A stretch of 6,950 nt of DNA from NCBI GenBank assembly GCA_003518755.1, contig DOYA01000027.1, forward strand, positions 1-6,950, read 5' to 3'. The notes under the pieces are model-generated. The model was not told the DNA's origin. It searched no databases and saw only the letters and a list, made by a program, of their open reading frames with translations. The translations under genes and the position numbers were made by a program. Source of the stretch: Clostridiales bacterium. GTDB taxonomy: Bacteria; Bacillota; Clostridia; TANB77; CAG-508. Shown here in pieces: positions 1-5,490 of the stretch. How positions within the stretch are numbered: the first letter of the stretch is position 1; each line of letters starts with the position of its first letter.

Positions 1-1141
1 TTTCAAATGCATTTAATCCCATAACTAAAAAGAATGAATGACACATTAACACTGCAAACTCAATAAATAATTCATAACTTGGATCACCAGACTTTATAAA
101 TATTCCTGCTAATTGTTTTGGGAAAAAGAAGAATATAACATTAAATATTATTCCTATTATAAGATTAATAATTAATACTCTTTTAATAGTTTCTTTTACT
201 CTTTCTTTGTTTCCTGCACCATAATTAAATCCAATAATTGGTTGAGCTCCAATAGAAACTCCAAGTACTATTGATATGTATATACTATTTATTTTTGATA
301 TTACTCCATATACTGATAATGGAATATCTGCACCAAATTTTGATTGTGCTCCTAATTTTGTCATCATATTATTCATAAATACAAACAAAACTAGTACTGT
401 ACATTGAGTAATAAATGATGATAAACCTAAACCTAGTACTCTAAATATATCTTTATCTATTTTTAAGCTTTGTTTATTTAATTTAACTGATTTGAATTTT
501 TTCATATAGAAAATAGCTAATAAAAATGATACAAATTGTCCAATAACTGTTGCTATTGCCCCACCTGCTACACCTTTATTATATACAAAAATAAAGATTG
601 GGTCTAATATAATATTAATTATTGCACCAATTACTAATAATATCATTGAATATTTAGGAGAACCATCTGCTCTAATAATATTTGAAAGTGATGAATATAT
701 AATCATAAATGGTGCGCCAATACAAATGATTTTTCCATATTCAACAGCGTATTTATATACATTTTCTGTACATCCAAATAGCATAACTAGTTTAGGCATT
801 GCAATATATGAAAATATTCCAAGCAAAATAGATACTATTGTGGTTAACATTACTGCTTGTCCTACTCCTTTTGCCGCTTCTTTTTCATTCTTTTCTCCTA
901 ATTTTAGTGATAAATTTGCAGCTGCTCCATTACCTATTAAACTTGCTACTGCATTAAACACTATTACTAAAGGAAATATAACATTAGTTGCCGCATTTCC
1001 TAAAGTTCCTACACCTTGACCAATAAATATTTGGTCAACAATATTATATATTGAATTTATTAACATACTTACTACACATGGTATGGAAAATGATAGTAAT
1101 AATTTATTTATATTGCCTTTTCCTAAATCAATTTCTTTCAT
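1..1141 (-). CDS. MATE-family multidrug/metabolite efflux transporter (MepA-like), 3' end outside window
   Basis: My translation gives 380 residues from ATG at 1139-1141 with no stop before the window edge, so the C-terminus (about 60-80 residues for a 440-460 residue family) is missing. The protein starts MKEIDLGKGNINKLLLSFSI and is almost wholly hydrophobic, with about ten membrane segments in view. MATE hallmarks are visible: the N-terminal 'NSIYNIVDQIFIGQGVG' around residues 29-45, 'NIIRADGSPKYS' in the first half, and 'GAQPIIGFNYGAGNKERVK' around residues 296-314 at the start of the second half. MATE proteins export cationic drugs or metabolites in exchange for Na+ or H+ across the cytoplasmic membrane; this resembles the MepA/NorM-like COG0534 group. 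The substrate cannot be read from sequence. The start is supported by AAAAGGAGC about 8 bases upstream. It follows the Ldh_2 gene after 104 bases and may have its own promoter. Confidence 0.93.
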   Translation of the reverse strand, partial: MKEIDLGKGNINKLLLSFSIPCVVSMLINSIYNIVDQIFIGQGVGTLGNAATNVIFPLVIVFNAVASLIGNGAAANLSLKLGEKNEKEAAKGVGQAVMLTTIVSILLGIFSYIAMPKLVMLFGCTENVYKYAVEYGKIICIGAPFMIIYSSLSNIIRADGSPKYSMILLVIGAIINIILDPIFIFVYNKGVAGGAIATVIGQFVSFLLAIFYMKKFKSVKLNKQSLKIDKDIFRVLGLGLSSFITQCTVLVLFVFMNNMMTKLGAQSKFGADIPLSVYGVISKINSIYISIVLGVSIGAQPIIGFNYGAGNKERVKETIKRVLIINLIIGIIFNVIFFFFPKQLAGIFIKSGDPSYELFIEFAVLMCHSFFLVMGLNAFE

Positions 1142-1148
1142 TATAAAT

Positions 1149-1157
1149 GCTCCTTTT
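1149..1157 (-). promoter_or_regulatory. Ribosome binding site of the MATE gene
   Basis: Minus-strand AAAAGGAGC lies 7-8 bases before the ATG at 1139-1141 and fixes that start. Confidence 0.8.
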
Positions 1158-1166
1158 CAATATTTA

Positions 1167-1196
1167 ATGCACCTTTCAATTATATTTTTAGTGCAT
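1167..1196 (-). promoter_or_regulatory. Inverted repeat ATGCAC...GTGCAT around a TATAAT box, putative operator/promoter of the MATE gene
   Basis: The arms 1167-1172 and 1191-1196 are perfect 6-base inverted repeats with an 18-base spacer. Read on the minus strand, the spacer contains TATAAT. A repressor or activator dimer bound here would sit over the -10 region. No good -35 hexamer lies at the expected distance, so the promoter would be weak or activator-dependent. Six-base arms can occur by chance in sequence of this length, so this is tentative. Confidence 0.35.
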
Positions 1197-1245
1197 ATCC
1201 TTTATTATTGTCCTCTTTTCATAAATTTTTTCGTTTATTCACATA

Positions 1246-2376
1246 TTAATTCATTTGATTAGTGCTTTTGATTCCACCGTCAAGAGAAATAGCCATTTGT
1301 TTAAGCCTGTTTAATATTTCTGAATCTACTTGTATTTTTCCTACTTTCATGTTATTTTCAAATCTTTCTTTTGAAACTTCTCCGGGAATATATATTTTTT
1401 CGGTAGTTTCATTTTTAACAGAACTTTTTATTTCATTTTCTAAAACTTTTAATTTATTTTTAAACTCTTCAATGTTTCCAAACATTTCAGGAGAAAATGC
1501 CATAAATGTAAAACCTAAATCATATTCATCTTCTACTTGCAAGCCCATCTTTGCACCAGTAAATGCACCTGCCAAAATTTCTATAGCATAACATAAAACA
1601 AAACCTTTAACATCTCCAAAGGCAACAACTGCATTTGCTTGATCAGGATCTAATGTAAATTGACCATCTGTATTTAGGAAACATTCTTCAGGCAAATTTT
1701 TATTTTCAAGTTTAGATTGTCTAATTTCACCCCAAACACACTTACTAGTACTAAAATCGAATAAATATGGATCCTCATTATTTGACGGAAAGCCAAAGCA
1801 TATTGGATTAGTCCCAAGAATTGGTGAAATTCCGCCATAAGCAGTAACTGCAGCTGGACCTCCATTGTTCATAACAATACCAATTAAATTATTTTCTGCA
1901 ATTTTTCTAGCAAATGGTTTTAATCTACCATATCTACTTGCATTTGTTAATCCAACTATTGCATTTCCATGTTTTTTTGCAAGTTCAACTACTTTATCAA
2001 CACAAGTTAATGCAGCAATATGCCCTAATTCTTTATGTCCATTAAATAATGCATAATTTCCAAATTCTTTAACAAGTTCTACATTGTTTTCTCTATTTTT
2101 CAATTCATTATCTAATAAAAGCATTCTCGCAAGTCCTACTTTTTCCTTACCACTTAATTCCGCTTCTAATATTTCATTTATAATTGATTCTTTTTTTCTT
2201 TTAAGGGCATCGTCCATTAAAAGTACTTTACCTACTCCATGTGTCTTTCTTTCTTCTAATTCTGCTTGAATAAAATCTTCATAAATAAACTCTTTATAAT
2301 CATTATTTATATTTCTTAAAGTTAATATTTTATCCAATAAATCTCTTAATTCTGAAATTTCAACCCATTCTTTCAT
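1246..2376 (-). CDS. Ldh_2-family NAD(P)-dependent malate/lactate/ureidoglycolate-type dehydrogenase, atypical N-terminus and active site
   Basis: This 376-residue cytoplasmic oxidoreductase belongs to the Ldh_2 fold (YlbC/AllD/DpkA relatives), whose members reduce 2-oxo acids or cyclic imines with NAD(P)H. Recognisable blocks are 'THGVGK' (45-50, the usual SHGVAR), 'NNLIGIVMNN' (162-171), 'LGTNPICFGFP' (187-197), 'DFSTSKCVWGEI' (207-218) and 'GDVKGFVLCYAIEILAGAFTGA' (254-275). Two things are odd. Residues 31-61 and 65-95 look like two copies of the same A-E-L...G-V/L...LL..D..LK module, the second lacking the Ser/Thr-His pair. The NHFG block, which normally carries a conserved His, reads NASRYG (145-150) with Arg148 in its place. 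The substrate is therefore unclear. The start ATG has AGAGGA 7 bases upstream. The gene lies 86 bases after the HD gene and 104 bases before MATE, on the same strand. Confidence 0.88.
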   Translation of the reverse strand: MKEWVEISELRDLLDKILTLRNINNDYKEFIYEDFIQAELEERKTHGVGKVLLMDDALKRKKESIINEILEAELSGKEKVGLARMLLLDNELKNRENNVELVKEFGNYALFNGHKELGHIAALTCVDKVVELAKKHGNAIVGLTNASRYGRLKPFARKIAENNLIGIVMNNGGPAAVTAYGGISPILGTNPICFGFPSNNEDPYLFDFSTSKCVWGEIRQSKLENKNLPEECFLNTDGQFTLDPDQANAVVAFGDVKGFVLCYAIEILAGAFTGAKMGLQVEDEYDLGFTFMAFSPEMFGNIEEFKNKLKVLENEIKSSVKNETTEKIYIPGEVSKERFENNMKVGKIQVDSEILNRLKQMAISLDGGIKSTNQMN

Positions 2377-2412
2377 TTAAAATCCTCTTTTCTTTTACAA
2401 TAGTTTTTTTTA

Positions 2413-2440
2413 TTATTAATACATCATTAAAAATTATCAA
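2413..2440 (-). promoter_or_regulatory. Possible promoter of the Ldh_2 gene
   Basis: Minus-strand TTGATA (2435-2440), a 16-base spacer, and TAATAA (2413-2418), about 37 bases before the ATG. The -35 hexamer overlaps the end of the GGGGACGG repeat. In sequence this A+T-rich, such matches are common. If real, the dehydrogenase can be transcribed independently of the HisRS fusion gene. Confidence 0.35.
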
Positions 2441-2465
2441 AAAGAGCCGTCCCCATTGGCACTCA
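2437..2465 (-). repeat. Short GC-rich element GCCAATGGGGACGGCTC at the stop of the HD gene (REP-like)
   Basis: Minus-strand TGAGTGCCAATGGGGACGGC followed by TCTTTTTGA starts exactly at the TGA stop codon of the HD gene. It is a sharp G/C-rich island in A+T-rich sequence. It can fold weakly (GAG-CTC and CC-GG pairs, loop containing the GGGGAC run) and ends in TTTTT, so it may also act as a weak terminator. I recall near-identical 'AATGGGGACGGTTCTTTTTGA' strings scattered behind stop codons in clostridial genomes, which suggests a dispersed non-autonomous repeat of REP/IS200 type. Only one copy is in this window, so repetition is not shown here. Confidence 0.5.
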
Positions 2466-3026
2466 TTTTTTAAGATTATTTGAAATTTCATCTTCCACAT
2501 TTTGCATTGCTTCTAATGTTTGTTCTAATAAATAATCTAATTCCCATCCTAATTGTTCTGCTCCACGAGCAATTGTATCTCTTGAACAACCCGCAGCAAA
2601 TTTTTTATCTTTATATTTTTTCTTAAGACTCTTTAATTCCATATCCTTTGTACTTTGAGATGGTCTCATTTTTGCTGCTGCCCATATTAATCCTGTTAAT
2701 TCATCTGTAGCAAATAATATTTTTTCCATTTTAAGTTTAGGTTCAACATCTGAACAAATTCCATAACCATGACTACAAATAGCATGTATTAACTCTTCAC
2801 TTGCATTTATTTCTTTCAAAAGCTCTGGTGCCTTTTTACAGTGTTCATTTGGATACATTTCATAATCAACATCATGTAATAGTCCTACTATTCCCCAAAA
2901 GTCTTTATCTTCGTTATTCTTCTCTGCAAAGTATCTCATTACTTGCTCTACTGTATATGCATGCCTAATATGAAACTCTTCCTTATTATATTTTTTTAAT
3001 AGTTTTATAGCATTTTCTCTATCCAT
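2463..3026 (-). CDS. HD-domain metal-dependent phosphohydrolase (COG2316-like), substrate unknown
   Basis: This 187-residue soluble protein has the HD-domain metal ligands in order: His22 in 'IRHAYTVEQVM', the His51-Asp52 pair in 'LLHDVDYE', His62, His81 and His86 in 'HAICSHGYG', and Asp108 in 'ATDELTGLI'. HD proteins hydrolyse phosphomonoesters or phosphodiesters (nucleotides and signalling nucleotides) using one or two bound metals. The single-domain size of about 185 residues, with a long helical C-terminus, matches uncharacterised COG2316 proteins; no partner domain gives the substrate. ATG at 3024-3026 is supported by AAAGGA 8 bases upstream. It begins 48 bases after the HisRS-racemase gene with no terminator or clear promoter between them, so read-through from that gene is likely. 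The stop codon TGA is also the first three bases of a GGGGACGG-type repeat. Confidence 0.88.
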   Translation of the reverse strand: MDRENAIKLLKKYNKEEFHIRHAYTVEQVMRYFAEKNNEDKDFWGIVGLLHDVDYEMYPNEHCKKAPELLKEINASEELIHAICSHGYGICSDVEPKLKMEKILFATDELTGLIWAAAKMRPSQSTKDMELKSLKKKYKDKKFAAGCSRDTIARGAEQLGWELDYLLEQTLEAMQNVEDEISNNLKK

Positions 3027-3034
3027 TCAAATCG

Positions 3035-3040
3035 TCCTTT
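3035..3040 (-). promoter_or_regulatory. Ribosome binding site of the HD gene
   Basis: Minus-strand AAAGGA, 8 bases before the ATG at 3024-3026. Confidence 0.7.
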
Positions 3041-3074
3041 CTGTTTTTTCTTCTATATTTCTTCATTTATAGTA

Positions 3075-5186
3075 TCATAAAAAATACATTTTGTCATTAG
3101 CTTTAGTAAAATAATTTTCCTCTACAATTCCACTAATAATTGCATTTTCAATATATTGTTTTTTGTTTTTTAATTCAATATTAATACTATATCCAGATGG
3201 TTGAATTATTTCTGTTTTATCTACTTTATTCTTATAATAGTTATATATAGCTGTTCCTAGGCTTCCACTTCCACATGCAGTTTCGTAAAATACAGTATCA
3301 ATATCTTTTACCCATACAACTGGATTGATTTTTAATTTATCTTCAATTTTTTCTAAAAACATTATTCCAATCGCTTTTTCTTCTGTATTAATTTCATCAA
3401 TCATAAATTGTTTTATTTCTTTTTTTGCTTTTTCTTCATCTTCTTTAAGACTTCTTATATATTTTTTAGATTTTTCTTCATCAAAAATTGCAATTAATAT
3501 TCCATCGATTTTTATATATGCTATATCATTTTTTATTTCTATCAAATCTTCTAATTTTTTACTAATATCAATTTTAATTTTAACCTTGTTTTCATCAAAT
3601 ACTCTACCAATTATTTTTTTATTTACTCCAGATACTGAAAGTTCAATTATTTCATTTTTGCTTTTAAAATATTCATATACAGCACATCTTGTAGCATTTA
3701 AACAAAATTCTCCCCCTGCCATCTCTAATCTTTTTTCTTTATCGCTTAAAAAACCGACTTGTTCAACAAAAGGGTATTTTTTCATTATCATATCATTTAT
3801 TAATTTCTTTTGATTAGCTGTATACTCACATCTATTTACTAATGCTGTCTGATTTCCCCCTGGATTAAGTATTTTGTATTCAAATTTTCCAATTGAAAGC
3901 ATCTCTTTAATTGTTTCAATATAATTATCTATTTTTTCATATATTTGAAAACTATTTTTCATATCTTTTATAATGATTTTATTTTCTTTAATTTCATTAT
4001 CTCCTAATATTATCGCAATAGGAATATTTTTTTCATCAAGATTATTTAATACTTTTTTTAGTTTAGAATCAGACATTTCAACATCTACATTAATTCTATT
4101 ATTTCGTAACTCTTCTGCAACCTTTAAAGCCAAAGTTTTATTATTCATTGGAATTATATATACTTGAGTATTATTATTGAATTCCTGCTTTTCTTTTAAT
4201 ATTTCAAATATTACATCCAATCCAAAGCTTATTCCTACAGCAGGGTATTTTTTACCATCATTTATAAAATCACCTATCATATTATCATATCTACCTCCAC
4301 CACCAATGCTAGATTTTATGTTTTCATCTGCAATATATACCTCAAATACTGTTCCTGTATAGTATTCTTGCCCTCTTGCAAGTGTTGATAAAAATTTGAC
4401 ATAACCACCTAAATTAAGTGCTTTAATATATTGATTTAATTCATTTAGTTCTTTTAGCCCTTCTCGTATATTCAAATTTTGTGAATCTTTAAACATATTA
4501 CTTATTTCATTAAAATCCATTTTCAAATAATTATAAAGATTCTCTATTTGATTTTCTTTTATATTAATTTTATTAAACTCAAACTCTAATTCTTGTTTTG
4601 ATAATTTTTCAAATTTATCTATTATTGTTATTACTTGGCTAATCTTTTCTTTATCAATTTTACAAGCTTCAATAATACCATTCATAAGTTTTCGATTATT
4701 ATATTTAATTATAATATCTATTCCTAATTGTTTATAACCTTCTACAAATATAGATATTAGCTCTGCTTCAATCATTTGCCCTTCAATTCCAACACAATCT
4801 ACATCACATTGTATAAATTCTCTTGTTCTTCCTTTTTTTATTGGTCCATCTCTAAAAACCTTACCAATTTCAAATCTTTTATATGGAAGCTTTATCCCTC
4901 GATTAGTTGCAATATACTTTGCAAATGGTACAGTTAAATCATATCTTAATGCTAAATTTCTTTTTCCTTGATCTGATACATTGTAGATTTCTTTTACAAT
5001 GTCATTATCATTCTCATATTTTAAGGTTAATAAATCATAATAACATAAAATAGATGTTTCTAATGGACTATATCCATACTTTTCAAATACTTCTTGCAAT
5101 GTTTTTGATATATAATTTCTTATCATTGCATCTTTTCCTCCGTAATCAGTTGTTCCCCTTACATTTTTTAATTCTTCTTTTTTCAT
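3075..5186 (-). CDS. hisS: Histidyl-tRNA synthetase fused to a DapF-fold (CntK/HisR-like) histidine racemase
   Basis: 703 residues, against about 420 for an ordinary HisRS. Residues 1-330 are the class II catalytic core: 'VRGTTDYGG' (9-17), motif 2 'RFEIGKVFRDGP' through 'REFIQCDVD' (104-130), the histidine-binding 'LARGQEYYTGTVFEVY' (269-284), 'SIGGGGRYDNMIGDF' (293-307) and motif 3 'PAVGISFGLD' (315-324). The QCDxD histidine-pocket block is of the eukaryote/archaea-like type. Residues 340-428 are the anticodon-binding domain. Residues 435-703 are a cofactor-independent racemase of the DapF fold: 'NPGGNQTALV' (441-450), 'EQVGFL' (475-480), catalytic Cys495 in 'GGEFCLNATR', Cys638 in 'ETACGSGS', and 'IIQPSGYSI' (660-668). 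These blocks resemble staphylococcal CntK (histidine racemase of staphylopine synthesis) more than DapF. The start has GGAAGGAG 8-10 bases upstream. It is preceded by a histidine attenuator. Both halves look active. Confidence 0.93.
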   Translation of the reverse strand: MKKEELKNVRGTTDYGGKDAMIRNYISKTLQEVFEKYGYSPLETSILCYYDLLTLKYENDNDIVKEIYNVSDQGKRNLALRYDLTVPFAKYIATNRGIKLPYKRFEIGKVFRDGPIKKGRTREFIQCDVDCVGIEGQMIEAELISIFVEGYKQLGIDIIIKYNNRKLMNGIIEACKIDKEKISQVITIIDKFEKLSKQELEFEFNKINIKENQIENLYNYLKMDFNEISNMFKDSQNLNIREGLKELNELNQYIKALNLGGYVKFLSTLARGQEYYTGTVFEVYIADENIKSSIGGGGRYDNMIGDFINDGKKYPAVGISFGLDVIFEILKEKQEFNNNTQVYIIPMNNKTLALKVAEELRNNRINVDVEMSDSKLKKVLNNLDEKNIPIAIILGDNEIKENKIIIKDMKNSFQIYEKIDNYIETIKEMLSIGKFEYKILNPGGNQTALVNRCEYTANQKKLINDMIMKKYPFVEQVGFLSDKEKRLEMAGGEFCLNATRCAVYEYFKSKNEIIELSVSGVNKKIIGRVFDENKVKIKIDISKKLEDLIEIKNDIAYIKIDGILIAIFDEEKSKKYIRSLKEDEEKAKKEIKQFMIDEINTEEKAIGIMFLEKIEDKLKINPVVWVKDIDTVFYETACGSGSLGTAIYNYYKNKVDKTEIIQPSGYSINIELKNKKQYIENAIISGIVEENYFTKANDKMYFL
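3078..3884 (-). other. Racemase domain of the fusion protein (residues 435-703)
   Basis: The domain is about 269 residues, close to a stand-alone DapF-fold racemase, so it is complete rather than a remnant. The two catalytic Cys codons are TGT at 3702-3704 (Cys495) and 3273-3275 (Cys638); each abstracts or donates the alpha proton from opposite faces in this family. The first-cysteine block reads FCLNATR, without the Gly of the usual CGN. The linker to the anticodon-binding domain is short (about residues 425-436). Met429 is preceded directly by AAAGAG, too close for an efficient internal start, so the fused form should be the main product. Confidence 0.82.
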
Positions 5187-5194
5187 ATAATTTA

Positions 5195-5204
5195 CTCCTT
5201 CCTT
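5195..5204 (-). promoter_or_regulatory. Ribosome binding site of the HisRS-racemase gene
   Basis: Minus-strand AAAAGGAAGGAG, with GGAG 8-9 bases before the ATG at 5184-5186. It lies just after the attenuator terminator and fixes the start. Confidence 0.8.
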
Positions 5205-5227
5205 TTAGGCAAATAAAAAAGATATAC

Positions 5228-5264
5228 AAAAAACACTATTTATAGTTTTTTCCTACAAATAGTG
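5228..5264 (-). terminator. Intrinsic terminator of the histidine attenuator
   Basis: On the minus strand CACTATTTGTAG (5253-5264) pairs with CTATAAATAGTG (5234-5245) as 12 base pairs with one G-U. The 7-base loop is GAAAAAA, and six T follow (5228-5233). An outer 8-base arm (5272-5279 with 5219-5226) can extend the stem across the T tract. It lies between the leader peptide and the synthetase ATG, so it is a conditional terminator rather than a gene-end one. Confidence 0.85.
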
Positions 5265-5284
5265 CTTTTAATATATCTTGTTTT

Positions 5285-5396
5285 AATATATTTTTAAACT
5301 ATCGTAGGCACATGACTTTTAGCCTGTACCTACCCAAGTTAATTGCAGTAGTTACAAGCTCCTACGATGATGATGTAATTGGTTTAAAAATATATT
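5285..5396 (-). repeat. Long inverted repeat sequestering the leader peptide coding region
   Basis: Bases 5382-5396 (leader codons for N-I-F-L-N) and 5285-5299 are a perfect 15-base inverted repeat. Just inside it, 5361-5368 and 5301-5308 (ATCGTAGG/CCTACGAT) pair perfectly over 8 bases. Together they make a stem of about 23 pairs with a 13-base bulge holding most of the His codons. It would form only on leader RNA free of ribosomes. It ties up segment C and so favours the terminator, a default off state when the leader is not translated. Confidence 0.7.
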
Positions 5397-5405
5397 AGCT
5401 CTCAT
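5352..5405 (-). CDS. Histidine leader peptide MRANIFLNQLHHHRRSL
   Basis: This 17-codon ORF begins at ATG 5403-5405 and ends at TAA 5352-5354. GAAGGGA (5411-5417) lies 5 bases upstream of the start, and the start is about 18 bases after the predicted transcription start. Codons 11-13 are three consecutive CAT (His) codons (5367-5375), followed by two Arg codons. Three His in 17 residues, placed just before a set of competing hairpins and a histidyl-tRNA synthetase gene, is the signature of a ribosome-mediated attenuator, as in the enterobacterial his operon leader. The peptide itself probably has no function; the position of the ribosome does. It is far too short for routine gene finding. Confidence 0.88.
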   Translation of the reverse strand: MRANIFLNQLHHHRRSL

Positions 5406-5429
5406 TTTATTCCCTTCTTTCTTTTTTAT

Positions 5430-5458
5430 ATGGTAGCATATATTATTTAATATGTCAA
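5430..5458 (-). promoter_or_regulatory. Promoter of the HisRS-racemase transcription unit
   Basis: Minus-strand TTGACA (5453-5458), a spacer of exactly 17 bases, and TACCAT (5430-5435) preceded by TGC, an extended -10. Transcription should start near 5423, about 18 bases before the leader ATG. The -35 is perfect consensus, so initiation should be strong, with control at the attenuator. It lies in the gap after the NUDIX gene, which has no clear terminator of its own. Confidence 0.82.
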
Positions 5459-5490
5459 GCAATTTGCAAAGCTTTAGTCCCCAAATATAT

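Larger units (their letters stand above)
5234..5423 (-). ncRNA. Histidine attenuator leader RNA with two exclusive folds
   Basis: The minus-strand transcript has five ordered segments: A 5348-5359, B 5322-5333, C 5298-5312, D 5252-5263, E 5234-5245. B:C (GTAGGTACA with TGTGCCTAC, 9 pairs including one G-U) and D:E (terminator) form together. The alternative is A:B (GCTTGTAACTAC with GTAGGTACAGGC, 11 of 12 pairs, one of them G-U) with C:D (CCTACGATAGT with ACTATTTGTAGG, one bulged T). C:D encloses a further 7-pair stem, 5270-5276 with 5286-5292. A overlaps the stop codon of the leader peptide. A ribosome stalled at the His codons leaves A free, giving A:B and C:D (antitermination). A ribosome at the stop codon covers A, giving B:C and D:E (termination). 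Pairings were found by eye; energies were not computed. Confidence 0.82.

Noticed and set aside
1674..1865. Minus-strand 63-codon frame overlapping the Ldh_2 gene
   Set aside because: It lies entirely inside the well-supported dehydrogenase in another frame, with no family resemblance.
3325..3813. Plus-strand open frame of 162 codons inside the fusion gene
   Set aside because: It is low-complexity and hydrophobic, the antisense shadow of an A-rich, Lys/Glu-rich gene. The same holds for the open plus-strand frames at 726-1019, 1262-1591, 1865-2269, 3973-4362 and 5054-5245.
3078..3884. Diaminopimelate epimerase (lysine/cell wall pathway) as the function of the C-terminal domain
   Set aside because: The fold is the same, but the sequence blocks (EQVGF, GGEFCxNAT, CGSG followed by QPxG) match CntK-type histidine racemase better, and the fusion partner is histidine-specific.
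3876..3902. Internal translation start (Met429) making free racemase
   Set aside because: AAAGAG directly abuts the ATG, leaving no usable spacing, so there is no real support for a separate product.
5187..5423. T-box riboswitch before the synthetase gene
   Set aside because: T-boxes are the usual control of hisS in Bacillota, but no AGGGTGGNACCGCG-like T-box sequence or Stem I pattern is present, and the leader is short. TTGGGTAGGTACAGGC only superficially recalls it. The His-codon ORF and paired segments fit attenuation better.
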